Positions 51,735-62,803 of a stretch of 64,000 bases of DNA are shown here, piece after piece. The DNA comes from Xylaria sp. FL1777 (taxonomy: Eukaryota; Ascomycota; Sordariomycetes; Xylariales; Xylariaceae). A program made the position numbers and the translations under genes. Position 1 is the stretch's first letter. Each line of letters starts with the position of its first letter. The notes under the pieces are model-generated. The model saw only the letters and a list, made by a program, of their open reading frames with translations. It was not told where the DNA came from and did no database searches. The stretch is from contig MU400523.1 in assembly GCA_022578965.1 (NCBI GenBank), positions 248,001 to 312,000 on the forward strand, read 5' to 3'.

Positions 51735-51870
51735 CACTATATAGGTACCTAAGACAAGGCAACAACTACATAGGTAAGTTAGGTACCCAAGGCGAAGAAG
51801 ACATACATATGTGCTAGGTACTTACCTACATATGTATACCTAGGTACACTACATGACCTGTTATGGTAGG
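51735..51870. repeat. Cluster of TAGGTA / GGTACC motifs
   Basis: TAGGTACCTA, TAGGTAAG, TAGGTACCC, TAGGTACTTACCTA, CCTAGGTAC and GTAGGTAG follow each other within about 130 bp. Similar words recur at 53,727-53,770 and 53,940-54,125. They look like dispersed low-complexity words of this genome, not a structured element. Confidence 0.6.
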
Positions 51871-52914
51871 TAGCTACACCCCTCTCTCAAAATGCCATCA
51901 TTCTACGCAGTAACTCTGGAGATGCACGGATGTATTACCTATCTACAGTGGGTTTTGACTAGCTGATCTGCACTCCATGACTCAAGGTTAGGGCTTCGAA
52001 AACGAGGTGAATGCGGGGGGTTGTCTTGCTCAGTGAATAATACCATGTACCACCTAATCTGACATGGTGGGGGTGTCAAGCCACCTGTAGGGCGACGGGG
52101 AAGGCGAAATTCGGTTCTTGCGACGCAGAAATTCCATAACCGGAGTGGGTTTAGCGTAGCATTGAAGCTTTTGAAAACGGTTGAACCCCCATCCACTTCC
52201 TGTTGCAGCTGAGGGCATCTGGTGGCTTGAAGATGGCAGCTGAGACAGTGTATAGGTACTGTATAACAGAGCCAACTTTAAGATAAAGCTATTTTATCTA
52301 GAAGGTATGTAGCTCAACTATTATTTCTATGTAGAGGCTCACAGTAAACAATTGAAACAGGGTTGGCGCAAGAATAGATCTAGGGGAGATATACAGGAAT
52401 CGAGATCGAATAAAAATACCTGTTTACTGCTAGTTTGTTTATTGCCCCATGTTGTCATGCATATTGCCGTAGCTAGGTCTAGGGCGGAGACGGTCAGGTC
52501 GTTCGTCATCTCAGCGTACCACAAACCACGAAGCATAAACATCAGCCGTGTACCCCTCGCCGGCATCATCCACGGCCCTCGCCGCAAGAACCGCCCACTC
52601 ACCCTAAGAGTTAAAGAGCTCGTGGCGTGCTGGCCACAGGTTCTACCAAATCCGTGGAGCCTAGCCTAGCGCCGACATTATCCATGAACACATCATCCTC
52701 ATTAGGACAGAAATCCTCAATTAGATCTAATTGCATAAATATAGCAAAGATGCTAGAGTTAAGCACTCATATATCCGCAACCAACCTAATGGGACATTTC
52801 TCGGCCGCGGCGAATGAGCCCTCCGTGGGACGATACAAGACTACAGTGTATAGCGCGTTATATTAACAGCTTTCCAGGATTCTCCGAAGGCGTTGAGGAG
52901 GACTTCTACATCTG

Positions 52915-53712
52915 CTAGTGTGACGGCTTCATATTTTTTTCAAGCGAGACAAGATCAATCATATATACTGAGGCACATAAGTAAAGAGCGATATACCACT
53001 TCTGTATTGGTTCTCTATGGTTGATATACAGGTGACTGATGGGCATAGAAGATAAGCCCGGAAGCTCGAGAGGGATACTGCCTAGATGAAGATCTTGACC
53101 CAAAAAAAATGAGTTAGCTTTCCTGTGCTGGATGTCGGCCTTAAGGACTCGAGATGACACTTAGGTACGCAGAGGTTGTCCCGGTCCCCGAATGACTCTT
53201 TTGTATAATAGTGCATTCGTGTGGGATATGGCTATTTGCTACAACAACGACGTTCAGCTCTACGTACCGACCTTCGGCCTCATATCGTGCGAGCTAGACA
53301 GTAAAATAGCCACTGAATCCAAGTTTATTAACATCTCGAATCGGTCTTTCAACACTAGGCAACCGCCTGTGTCGACAGCCTTAGTCTCGTAGTCATCTAT
53401 CGGCCCAACTTCTTCCACGACCGCATACTGAGAGTATTCCGTCTGAGAATACTTTGGTTCACTACTCCGCGCTATCCGTTTTAGGTTTGGATAAGAGCGA
53501 GAGGAAAGCAGTCTATTCATATAGAAGGATTGTCGAAGAGTCTTATATATACAGGCATGCAATGAATGTATGATGCCTAGGAGGAGAGGTACTAGAGTAG
53601 AGCTAAAGACCGCCTCAAGACTATGAAGGCCAAGGTAGTTTGGCATAAAAGATAATATCTTACAATTAATATATAAATGGTACATATTTAAGTGGTCAAG
53701 TAATGTCTTCAA
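52915..53712 (-). CDS. Hypothetical protein, two exons (uncertain model)
   Basis: A 150-codon frame (53712 to 53260) is the longest of the gene-poor stretch. It contains a good donor (G|GTACGT at 53268/53267). An acceptor (CTAAG at 53160) joins it in phase to a second frame ending at 52915. The joined model is 229 residues: exon 1 53268-53712, exon 2 52915-53159, intron 108 bp. A hydrophobic segment (AVFSSTLVPLLLGII, about residues 34-48) could span a membrane. The C-terminal half has a mixed, soluble composition (SSHDMRPKV, LELPGLSSMPISHLYI). I recognise no family. Upstream exons may be missing, and the frames may be fortuitous. The gene would lie about 4 kb from the heterochromatic block. 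Confidence 0.3.
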
Positions 53713-54522
53713 CTTATTACTTCCTTAGGTATCTAGTTACAGTATTTATTTGTAGGAGGTACCTAGGTAGTGTTAACTCGCACCGTATTCAGCTGGCGGC
53801 CTGCTGGCAAACAAAGACCCAATGCCTGTTGCTCATGCTGTCACTTGAAGTGCGGGCAGCTTTGGGCCCTCCCTTAGCTTGTGATTGTCAACAAAAAATA
53901 TTTGGGGACCCGCCCACCAAAGTTGCAGGCTCCCTGCGCTGTACCTACCCTAAGGAGGTACCTTCACGGGACTGAACTATAGTAGAACTGTCGGGGAACC
54001 TACATGTCTTGGGCGATCGACTTTGTACACGACCACTGCCTGGACTGCCTAGGCTACACTGACTACCCTAGACTACCTACATCACTACCTACATCGGTAC
54101 TTACATAGCGTACCTGCTACTGTACCTCTTTGCAGCTAGAGCCAAAACTCCCACTGTCCACTGTCCACCAGGTGACGAAACCTCGCTCTGCATTTCTGCA
54201 CCATTCTACCACCTCCTTTCTGCAATCCAATCTTCTACTTTCTTTGCAAGCTTCAGACAACGTCTCCTCCGTGTCTTGGACCCAGGCTCAATATACCCCG
54301 AGGCCACCAGTCCCTGCCTTCTTCCTCTTCTTCCCCTCCTTCGTCCCCTTGTGACTCCAATCTACCAGCATAGTCATACGCACACACGCTTGCGGGCCCC
54401 CTCCTGGCCAACGTCTTTTTCTTTTTGTTGATGAAAACACAATAACAAAGTACCTCCATCCGCGACGGCGACCAACCTGGAGTACTCCCATTTCCTGTGG
54501 CAAAGCCATCCGACTCCATATC
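53713..54522 (+). promoter_or_regulatory. Upstream region of the importin beta gene
   Basis: The stretch holds two patches of TAGGTA/GTACCT words (53,727-53,770; 53,940-54,125) and then a pyrimidine-rich stretch (strongest at 54,311-54,351), a usual feature near transcription starts of ascomycete housekeeping genes. No TATA box stands out. No gene is seen in it. Confidence 0.45.
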
Positions 54523-57500
54523 ATGGCTGAAAACAGTGATATCAACGCAGTCCTAAGCAATTCGCTGTCCGCAGGTGAGCGCACCGTCGTCTTCCCCAAT
54601 ACAGCCCCTCAACACTGTAACAGCAGTAGTCCTGCCCTTGTTGTCGCGAACCTGACTCAGCCTCATTTTTTTCTTTTGACCGCAAAGCTAACCATATTTC
54701 TCTCCACCGCCAGACGCTGCGACGCGAAACGGCGCCGAGCAACAGCTCTCACAGGCTGCCGACAACAACTTCGTAAGCCCCTTTCTAGCCCTTACCTACC
54801 CCAAGCCTATCATTCCTGCTATCGGGGAGTTTGATGATGCTGATACTACTATTCTTGTAGCCCCTTTACCTTGCTACCCTCGTCCAATCCCTGGCCGATG
54901 ACAATGCTGAACCTCAGATTAGAGTAGCTGCGGGTCTGGCCCTAAAGAACTCTTTCACCGCCCGCGAGTTCGCTAGAGCGCAGGAGTTGCAGGCCAAATG
55001 GTTACAACAGACAGACCAAGAGACGAAGAACCGTGTCAAGGCCCTTGCCCTGCAGACCCTTTCATCAAGCAACTCCCAGGCTGGCAATGCTGCTGCCCAG
55101 GTTATCGCTTCCGTCGCCTCTCTTGAACTCCCTAGGGATCAATGGCCAGAGCTTATGGGAACTTTAGTTCAAAATGTCAGCAATGGCGCTCCTCATCAGA
55201 AACAGGCTTCCTTAACATGTATTGGATACATCTGTGATAGCCAGGATGCCGAGTTGCGGACAGCGTTGGTTGCCCACTCGAATGCCATCTTGACCGCTGT
55301 GGTGCAGGGCGCTCGTAAAGAGGAGACGAACCAAGAGATCCGCCTGTCGGCTATTTATGCGCTTGGTGACTCTCTCGAGTTCGTGGGGAACAATTTCAAA
55401 CACGAAGGCGAGCGGAACTACATCATGCAAGTTGTCTGTGAGGCTACGCAAGCCGATGATTCGCGGATACAGCAGGCTGCATTTGGATGCCTCAACCGCA
55501 TTATGGGTCTTTACTACGAGAACATGCGTTTTTATATGGAAAAGGCACTATTCGGCCTAACAATACTGGGGATGAAGAACGATGACGAGGATGTTGCCAA
55601 ACTCGCCGTCGAGTTCTGGAGTACTGTATGCGAGGAAGAGATCAACATAGAAGAAGATAATTCTCAAGTACGTAATCCGTCACGCTTTCAAATTTGTTGT
55701 AGCGGCGCGCTAATCACGCATCATAGGTCGAGAATACCGAGCAGATGCGACCCTTCTATAACTTTGCGCGTGTAGCAACAGGAGAGGTCGTTCCCCAACT
55801 GTTAACTCTACTAACCCGGCAAGACGAGGACGCCGCTGATGATGAATATAATTTGGCTCGTGCCGCGTATCAATGTCTTCAGCTATATGCCCAGGCCGTA
55901 GGTCCCAACATTGTTCCACCAGTCCTTCAGTTTGTTGAACAACACCTACGCTCCGAGGACTGGCACTACCGCGAAGCTGCCGTGGCTGCCTTTGGCGCAA
56001 TCATGGAGGGACCTGAAGAGAAGACCCTGGAGCCCATCGTGAAGCAGGCTTTACCTATACTCATCAGTATGATGGAAGACAGTTCCATCTTCGTCAAAGA
56101 CTCAACAGCATACGCTCTTGGCCGGATTACAGAGGCTTGCTCAGAGGCTATTGACCCTAACACGCATCTGGACCCTCTCATCAGATCTCTGTTCGCCGGC
56201 ATCCACGATTCAAAGATGGCGGCTTCTTGCTGTTGGGCTCTCATGAACTTAGCCGACCGATTCTCGGGTGACTTTGAAGCGACGTCAAACCCAATAACGC
56301 CTCACTTTAACCAGAGCGTGCAGACCCTACTTGAGGTAACGTCGCAGGCTGCTGCTGAGACAACCGTCCGTACTACATCCTACGAAGTTCTCAGTGCTTT
56401 CGTTCAACACGCTGCTACGGATAGCTTCCCGGCTATAGCTCAACTATCAGACGTGATTATCAAGCGCCTCGAAGAGACCATTCCACTGCAATCCCAGGTC
56501 GTGAGCATTGAGGACAAGATTGCTCTAGAAGAAATGCAAACCAGTCTGAGCACAGTTCTTCAAGCTATTATCCAACGACTAGAGAAGGAAATTGCGCCGC
56601 AAGGTGATCGAATCATGCAGGTAGATCTACAGATCCTGAACACACTCGGACCTAAATCTAGCGTTCCCGAGGCCATTTTTGCTACTATTAGCGGCCTGGC
56701 GAACGCCATGGAAGAAGACTTCTTTAAATACATGGAGGCCTTCTCGCCCTTCCTCAACAACGCTTTGGCCAACCAAGAAGAGCCAAGTGTCTGCTCAATG
56801 GCTATTGGCCTGGTCAGCGACATCACGCGTTCAATGGGCGAACGCAGTCAACCATACTGCGATAACTTCATGAACCACCTGCTTAATAACCTCAGGGTTT
56901 GTCTCTCCTACAACCCCCCATCCTTGCTTGTTCTCCCTACTATTACCCTTTTTTGGCGCAACTAATTTTCTTATAGAGTGCCGCTCTTTCTAATCAATTC
57001 AAGCCTGCCATTCTGCAATGTTTCGGTGACATTGCCAGTGCTATTGGTGGTCATTTCGAGACCTACCTGTCCGTTGTCGCACAGGTTCTACAGCAGGCGG
57101 CTGCGGTCACTGCCTCGCCCGATGGTTCATATGAGATGTACGACTATGTCATCTCCTTACGAGAGGGGATTATGGACGCTTGGGGTGGCATCATTGGTGC
57201 TATGAAAATTAGTGGTAAAAGTAAGGATTCTAACACAAATAACCTTGTTTCTTTTTACTGACATATAACAGCTCAAGCGCTTCAGCCCTATGTGCAGTCC
57301 ATCTTCCAGTTGCTCAATATCATTGCCCAGGATATGAACAGAAGCGAGTCTTTGATGCGCTCCGCTATGGGAGTTATTGGGTATGTACATCATTCTCAGC
57401 AGTCCATCGTCTAGATACTAACCTAAACAGTGATCTGGCTGATGCTTATCCTAACGGGGAGCTCACAGACGCATTTCGGCAAGATTGGCTCAGTGCTATG

Positions 57501-57620
57501 ATCAAAGAGACCAAGAGCAACCGTGATTTCCAGTCGCGGACTATCGAAACCGCTCGGTGGGCTCGTGAACAGGTGAAGCGCCAGCTCGGTGGCACCTCAT
57601 TAGTCATGCAGCAGACATGA
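54523..57620 (+). CDS. KAP95: Importin subunit beta-1 (karyopherin beta), seven exons
   Basis: This is the karyopherin that carries importin-alpha/NLS cargo through the nuclear pore and releases it on Ran-GTP. Exons: 54523-54574, 54714-54772, 54861-55667, 55727-56896, 56977-57220, 57272-57380, 57431-57620, giving 876 residues, the usual length. All introns are GT-AG and 50-139 bp; the last has a CTAAC branch site. The importin-beta N-terminal domain begins near residue 20 (RNGAEQQLSQA) and HEAT repeats fill the rest (IRLSAIYALGDSLEFVG; YREAAVAAFGAIMEGP; DSTAYALGRITE). An acidic stretch QDEDAADDEYN near residue 330 matches the HEAT-8 acidic loop needed for Ran/importin-alpha release. The start ATGGCTGAA gives the expected MAENSDIN-type N-terminus. 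It is intact, in normal composition, and convergent with the downstream transcription factor gene. Confidence 0.93.
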
Positions 57621-59595
57621 AAGCACCGTGCAACCTGATATTTTCGACGTTCCCCCAGTACCTTACCATACGTCACGACACGCAACTTCTCCCGAGCAGT
57701 GAGCTGGACCAATCCAGGCTTATTTGCACATGCCAAAGTCGGAAGAAAACCAGCAAATACCCCCGTCCCTCCCCCTTCCCCATCCCCAGCAGCCTCTCCC
57801 TGGCCCGTTACTACCTACCCTTTGAATGAGACATGTGTATATAGACCCTCTTCCACTGCCTTAGTAATCCAATACCCCTGGTATCACATAACCCCTTGAA
57901 CCTTTACGCGGTCACGTCTTCGCATCACCTATGTACCCCCCCTATTTTGCTGAGTTTTGATCCGGTTTTGAAAGCAAAAGCAATCCGGAGATATGCGTTT
58001 AGAGAGTAGATTACATCATGTAATGCCCCCTTCGTCTAGATGGGGGTTACGAAGTCATGTAAAAAGAGGAATATCGGAGGAGTTGAAAATGGTCTTCAAC
58101 GTGGAAGAGAGGACTCGCCGTGCATATATGCCTTATGTGGCTGACTGTTTGTTCAAGTGAACAAATACCCCAGACCTAACGACAGTGGTTGCTTACGTCC
58201 GGAGGAGACATGGGAATTGGGGCGTCAGTCGGGAGGCGAGTCAACTAAGGGTTTCGCTCCAGCGGATGGTTTCATGAAATAGGACAGGCCGCCTTCAATT
58301 AGTCGGACGCCCCTTATTCACCCTAGCTCAGAGCGTTCGCATTGCGTTACCGACTCGCCTCGCCTAGCACAGGCAAATGTGCACCAGTAGACTAGTGCTA
58401 ATATCAGAAATAGAAGCACTGTCTACTCCCTTATTGATGATCGGAATTGCTTCGTATTGAATGCCTGCTGTGGCTTGATACATATCATGAAAATTTGCGT
58501 GTTCCCAGTGCCCTTCATGTATTAGATTTTGTGACACCTAATGCGTATCTGATGCGATGTATAGTAGTCACAGAGCGATCATAGCCGTAAAGTGTAGGTA
58601 AAAATGACATTGTTATGTTTAAGCTTATCTGATAGATGCGAGTGCATGTTCGCCGAAGCGAAACCAATGTATATACCATAAAAACGCAAACAGCTGATGA
58701 TGGATTTAGATAATCGAAAAATGATAATGGCCTTAAACAGATTGGTTACGAGGACAAACAGAATAGTCAAAGATAAGCCAGTGGTGCCTTGTAATGTATT
58801 GTATTGTTCGCCAGCAGGAAAGAATAGACAATCAGATAAAATAACCAAGCAGATACGAATCGTACGCCATGCAAACCATCCTACAAGTAGAGAACACACA
58901 CACACATATATATATATACATGCTAGAAGACGCTAATTTTCATGACTCCTTTCCCCGCACGGGCCCGCAATATCGCAATATAGTATACTGATGTCCCCTT
59001 TCCCCTAAATCCAGAGCGTGCCAAAGTGATGAAAGTGTCGCGGTTGGTAGACGGGATAGATGGAGGTAAAGAGGGAAGAGGGAAGGAAGGGTGATGGGGT
59101 TTTCCGTGAGGATAGATTCTATAGGGCGGATCTTGGAAAGGATTGATCCGTAGTCATATATAATAGGAAGACGTAATAATGTTGAAAGATGTAACTGCAA
59201 TATCCAAGTTGCAGAAAAGCATGCTCGCTAGAGAGAGAGAAAGCATGGTGGTCTATAGCTCGCTTCCTGTAGATCGCTGGTGTAAGATAGAAATATGTTG
59301 TATATAGGTCGTCGCATATCGTTCCCTGGAGCGGGCTAGCTAGAAGCAATGTTCCCCCTTCCTTGAATGGGGATGGCCTGGGTGTTATAATATAGGTCCC
59401 GGCCATTATAGTTCGACCCGAATTCGATGGTATGCGCTTTTCCCCGCCTCTTATGGCCCCGAGTCCCTCGTCCTTTTATTTTACGCAACAGCAAGAGTAT
59501 ATTGTTTCACAGAATTAGAAATAGTGGGGTACCGATATTCACCTTTTTCTCTGATGAGTAAAGGGATCTTTCGGCGTGGCCCTAATAGAGATGGG
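57621..59595. other. Convergent intergenic region between KAP95 and the Zn2Cys6 gene
   Basis: Both flanking genes end here, so it should hold two 3' UTRs. I see no credible gene: the 108-codon minus frame at 58579-58905 has no motif and lies in AT-leaning DNA. A (CA)n(TA)n microsatellite is at 58894-58920, and a purine-rich stretch on plus at about 59,045-59,100. Confidence 0.6.
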
Positions 59596-62500
59596 TCAAG
59601 GCCCTGTCCCAATGGGCCCATACGGACTATAGATGGCCGTGGTGGCGTCAATGGCTGTCCAGCGTGCGCCACCGTCAACCATTATCTGCAGGTTTGAGTC
59701 AAAGCCGTCGTTGAGCGTCATATTGCTGTAGTCACCATAGTACGCGGCTGCATACGCTTCTATTGGGGGCGCGGTTGGTGGGTGTGTGGATGCCGACGCC
59801 TGGATAAGCATGTCGAGGCCAGTGTTTTGCGCGTATGGCTGCGCTGCATAAGGCGGCTGGGGTGGAGGTTGGGATGGCTGCTGTGTTTGTGGATGTAGAT
59901 GGGTATGTGGGTGACTCGTCGGTTGTTGCTGTGGCTGTGGTGGTTGCTGGGGTTGAGGCTGCTGTGCTTGCGCAAGAGCGACCTGAGGCGCAGGAGGAGG
60001 AGCATACGATGATGAAGCAATGGGCTGTGATGTGTTGGGTTGTTGAGATGACGTGACGTACTGGGTTTGCGAGAGAGGCGGCAAACACACAGGCTCACCG
60101 TAGGGACTTGGTGCATGTTGTAAGGGTGCGAGGCGTGGAGGTTCGCCCGCAGCTCCCATCTCAGCCGCCTTATGCCGATAATCTGCTCCAGGCGGCGTTG
60201 TGGAACGTGATGTGTGAAATTTCTTGATCGAAGTTGCGCCGCGGAAGCCTGGGGCGTTCAGGCGTGGATGTACGGCATTGAAGGCATATAGTTGAGGTTC
60301 TTCGATCTAGTTCATATTCGAAGTTAGTCAAGCTCACGAAAATGACCACGCTAGAGTGGTACGTGATGTGAAGGCCACTTACCCCATCTGTCATTGTGCC
60401 AGACTGAAACGAGATCTTCTTCGGATTCTGATCTTTGAACCACTTTTCTAACCCGTTGGCCCATGCAGTTGCGAGTGGCCATGTATGCGAATATGCTCTC
60501 AAAATGCTGAGGCTCCGCGCATAGATCATGCGACCTTCAGCCTGTGCTGCCTGTAGGTCGTTTCCTACGTGCTGGACGTCCACTATCCAAAAGCTGTTAG
60601 CGCCACTGAGCTCCGTCCATCGTGTTGTTAGAACTGCTTACGTTGAGGGAATTTGACTAGGTAGGAAGCCAATAAGCCACAGCTATATATGATAAAGGCC
60701 TGGAATATGTGGTCAGTTTGGATACAGGATTGTGATTATAATTGGACATCACCTACCGCCATCTGTGAGCCCAGACTTTCAATAGGCGTACCATCTTCAA
60801 AATGTGCATCGACCTGCTCGTATAGGACCCGGACATTGCAGAACAAGTCGTTGGACATGTTCTGGTAAAACTTGACCTCTGGATTGGATGGGTCACCTTG
60901 AGCGTGACGGATCATCCTAGTGAAGAGATCAATATCGAGAATCGAGCATTCGGACTTGCATTCGGACTTACTCGCTCAGGTACACCTTGCGTAGGACGAT
61001 ATGACAGAGGCGAAGACAGCCAGTTAGACTCAGATAAGCCTGGCGCTAAGTAAGCTATGAGCTCGGAATTACTTAACGTACTGGTTCAACTTACCAGATC
61101 TTCCTCATAGTGTCTATAGCCACCGAGTAATATCCTCCCAAACGCATGTTCTGGGGGCAGATCTCTTTCCCAGTCTCTCAGCCGGCGATTCAGCTTTGCA
61201 AATTCGCTATCATCGTCTTGTGGCCGCCAATCCTTTTCGTTATATAGTATTCGACGTGCTATTATGCCCCAGAAGTTATGCACCTGCATAAGGGAAGCAA
61301 GTAAAGGCCGTGGCCGGAGTGATAATAGAGTGGGATCTGCGATAGCTGGGGGAGTGCCATCGAGAGCAGCACGCTTCTCTGGTATTCTACCAGCCTCGAA
61401 ATCCGCTTCGTCACAAGGTAGTAAAGCAGTAATGTCGCTTGGTCCCAGAGATACAGGCTTGTATGGTCCAGAATGTAGATTATCTTGGCCTGGTTTATCA
61501 TAGTTAGAAATGCGGTAGACTACTTGGGTAAAAAAGCGCCTGTACTCACTGTGTAACATCCACTATTTGCGAAGGAGAATTAGTTAGCATCCAGAGCACT
61601 GAATGGTAATATAATAGAACCAAGTACCAGCTGATGATCTGCGAATTCCACTTGGCAGAGATACTGATACTCCGGGGCTCACTTACAAATGTGCGTCTTG
61701 CCGCTTCCGCTCGTATCCTTTGCACGACATGGGACTTGTTTGTAATAGGGCTGTAGGCCTCTTCGCGATGAAGTCTCATGAGGGCCGCCATCCTGAACGC
61801 TATACCTGCACTTATCTTTTCATGGTGTAAGTAGAGGCCTTGAGAAACCTAAAAGTTAAGCGGAACTTACGTAGCTGGTATTTGATTTGCCAGATCCTTG
61901 CTCAGCAATGCTGAGCAAATAGAACGCCTGACATCTTTCCAACGTAGGCTCTAGATAGATCTCGTTTATAGCGAGTCGTTGCGCCTTTTGCATAAATTCA
62001 TCCGCGGCTTTAAGCCCATCGCCGTATGTTTTAATGAAGTATTTATTAAACCGGGCACTGATGCAGAGAATGCTGAGCAATAGGAAGACGCTCACTGATT
62101 CGGTATTTTCTCTCAGACCGGCAATGAACATCTTCTTGGGGATGAAACCGATCTGGTAAAAGTGGCGAATAAAGGTATGAATGCCGTCAACTATTACTTC
62201 CATCTCTGGCAAAAGATCCCATTCATTCGCCAGCCTTGGTGGCCGATAATTGGACAAAGCATCAAGACCTAAACTCGGTGTCGTAGTCGGCTCTCTCTTC
62301 ACCTTGACGAGATCCAGCTTGTTCTTCCTGTCGGCTCGCTGCCGAGGATGACGGAACGCGCGATCCTGATCCAAATCCCCTCGGCTCGGAAACATACTAC
62401 GACAGCATAGTCAGTGTCCGTGAACACGTCGCATATCCGGCAACAGTTGGCACAAAACGGAAATAATTACCATTCTTCCGGCACACCAGCTTCTTTACAA

Positions 62501-62803
62501 GCTTTGCAAGGTGGAGCCTTATCGTGCATACACTTGCTACGCAGGCGGCGGCATCTACGAGAAAGAGTTAATAAGCGAGTCTAAGGTGCAGATGGCGCGA
62601 AGACTTGATCTACGCGGCGGCAGATTCAACACGTGGGATCTATACCTTCGGCAGGCAATTGGAGCACGGCGCTTCACAGGCGGAGGCGGCGGCAGCGACA
62701 CCGTACCGCTGGCTGGGGTACCGGGCACGGAAGGCGACATAGACATGGACGAAGAGGCAACATTCGGGGAGGGTGTGTTTTCGAAACTCGGCGACATGCT
62801 CAT
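59596..62803 (-). CDS. Zn2Cys6 fungal-specific transcription factor, eleven exons
   Basis: This is a predicted nuclear DNA-binding regulator of 835 residues. Exons, in transcript order: 62646-62803, 62471-62554, 61871-62396, 61687-61815, 61550-61562, 61095-61489, 60972-61045, 60757-60916, 60642-60699, 60383-60582, 59596-60306. The binuclear zinc cluster uses Cys 51, 54, 61, 69, 72 and 81 (KRRAPIACRRCRRLRSKC; CKACKEAGVPEEC), split over three exons. A middle homology region (fungal_trans type) spans about residues 137-400, with FRMAALMRLHREEAY and ARRTFWMLHS across the fourth to sixth exons. The C-terminus (about residues 650-760) is Pro/Gln-rich, as in activation domains. The start at 62803 has a good context (ACCATGA); an in-frame Met at 62929 would add 42 residues. 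Exon 7 could start at 61039 instead. The target pathway cannot be named. Confidence 0.85.
61550..61562 (-). other. 13-nt micro-exon of the Zn2Cys6 gene
   Basis: This is exon 5 of the transcription factor: TGGATGTTACACA, flanked by introns of 124 bp (61563-61686, acceptor CAAATAG, CTAAC branch site) and 60 bp (61490-61549, donor GTGAGT, acceptor ACCAG). It supplies W-M-L-H plus one base and keeps both neighbours in phase, giving the conserved ARRTFWMLHS stretch of the middle homology region. Confidence 0.75.

Larger units (their letters stand above)
48771..52914. other. Intergenic stretch without recognised genes
   Basis: Composition is normal. Only short frames on both strands (up to about 105 codons), none with a known motif or convincing splice structure. 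The frames over 52,339-52,866 overlap on both strands and could be remains of a gene, but I cannot tell which strand. Small items present: a triple 9-bp repeat at 49253-49279, TAGGTA/GGTACC-type motifs at about 51,740-51,860, and a pol III A-box-like and B-box-like pair at 50375 and 50506. Confidence 0.5.

Noticed and set aside
54253..54599. Minus-strand frames of 88 and 103 codons over the KAP95 start
   Set aside because: They are antisense to the pyrimidine-rich leader and first exon; they are low-complexity with no motif.
58579..58905. 108-codon hydrophobic minus frame between the two main genes
   Set aside because: It has no motif and no splice context, and it lies where both neighbours have their 3' ends.
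59732..60116. Two 118-codon minus frames rich in His, Ser, Thr and Ala
   Set aside because: They are alternative frames of the Pro/Gln-coding repeats in the last exon of the Zn2Cys6 gene.
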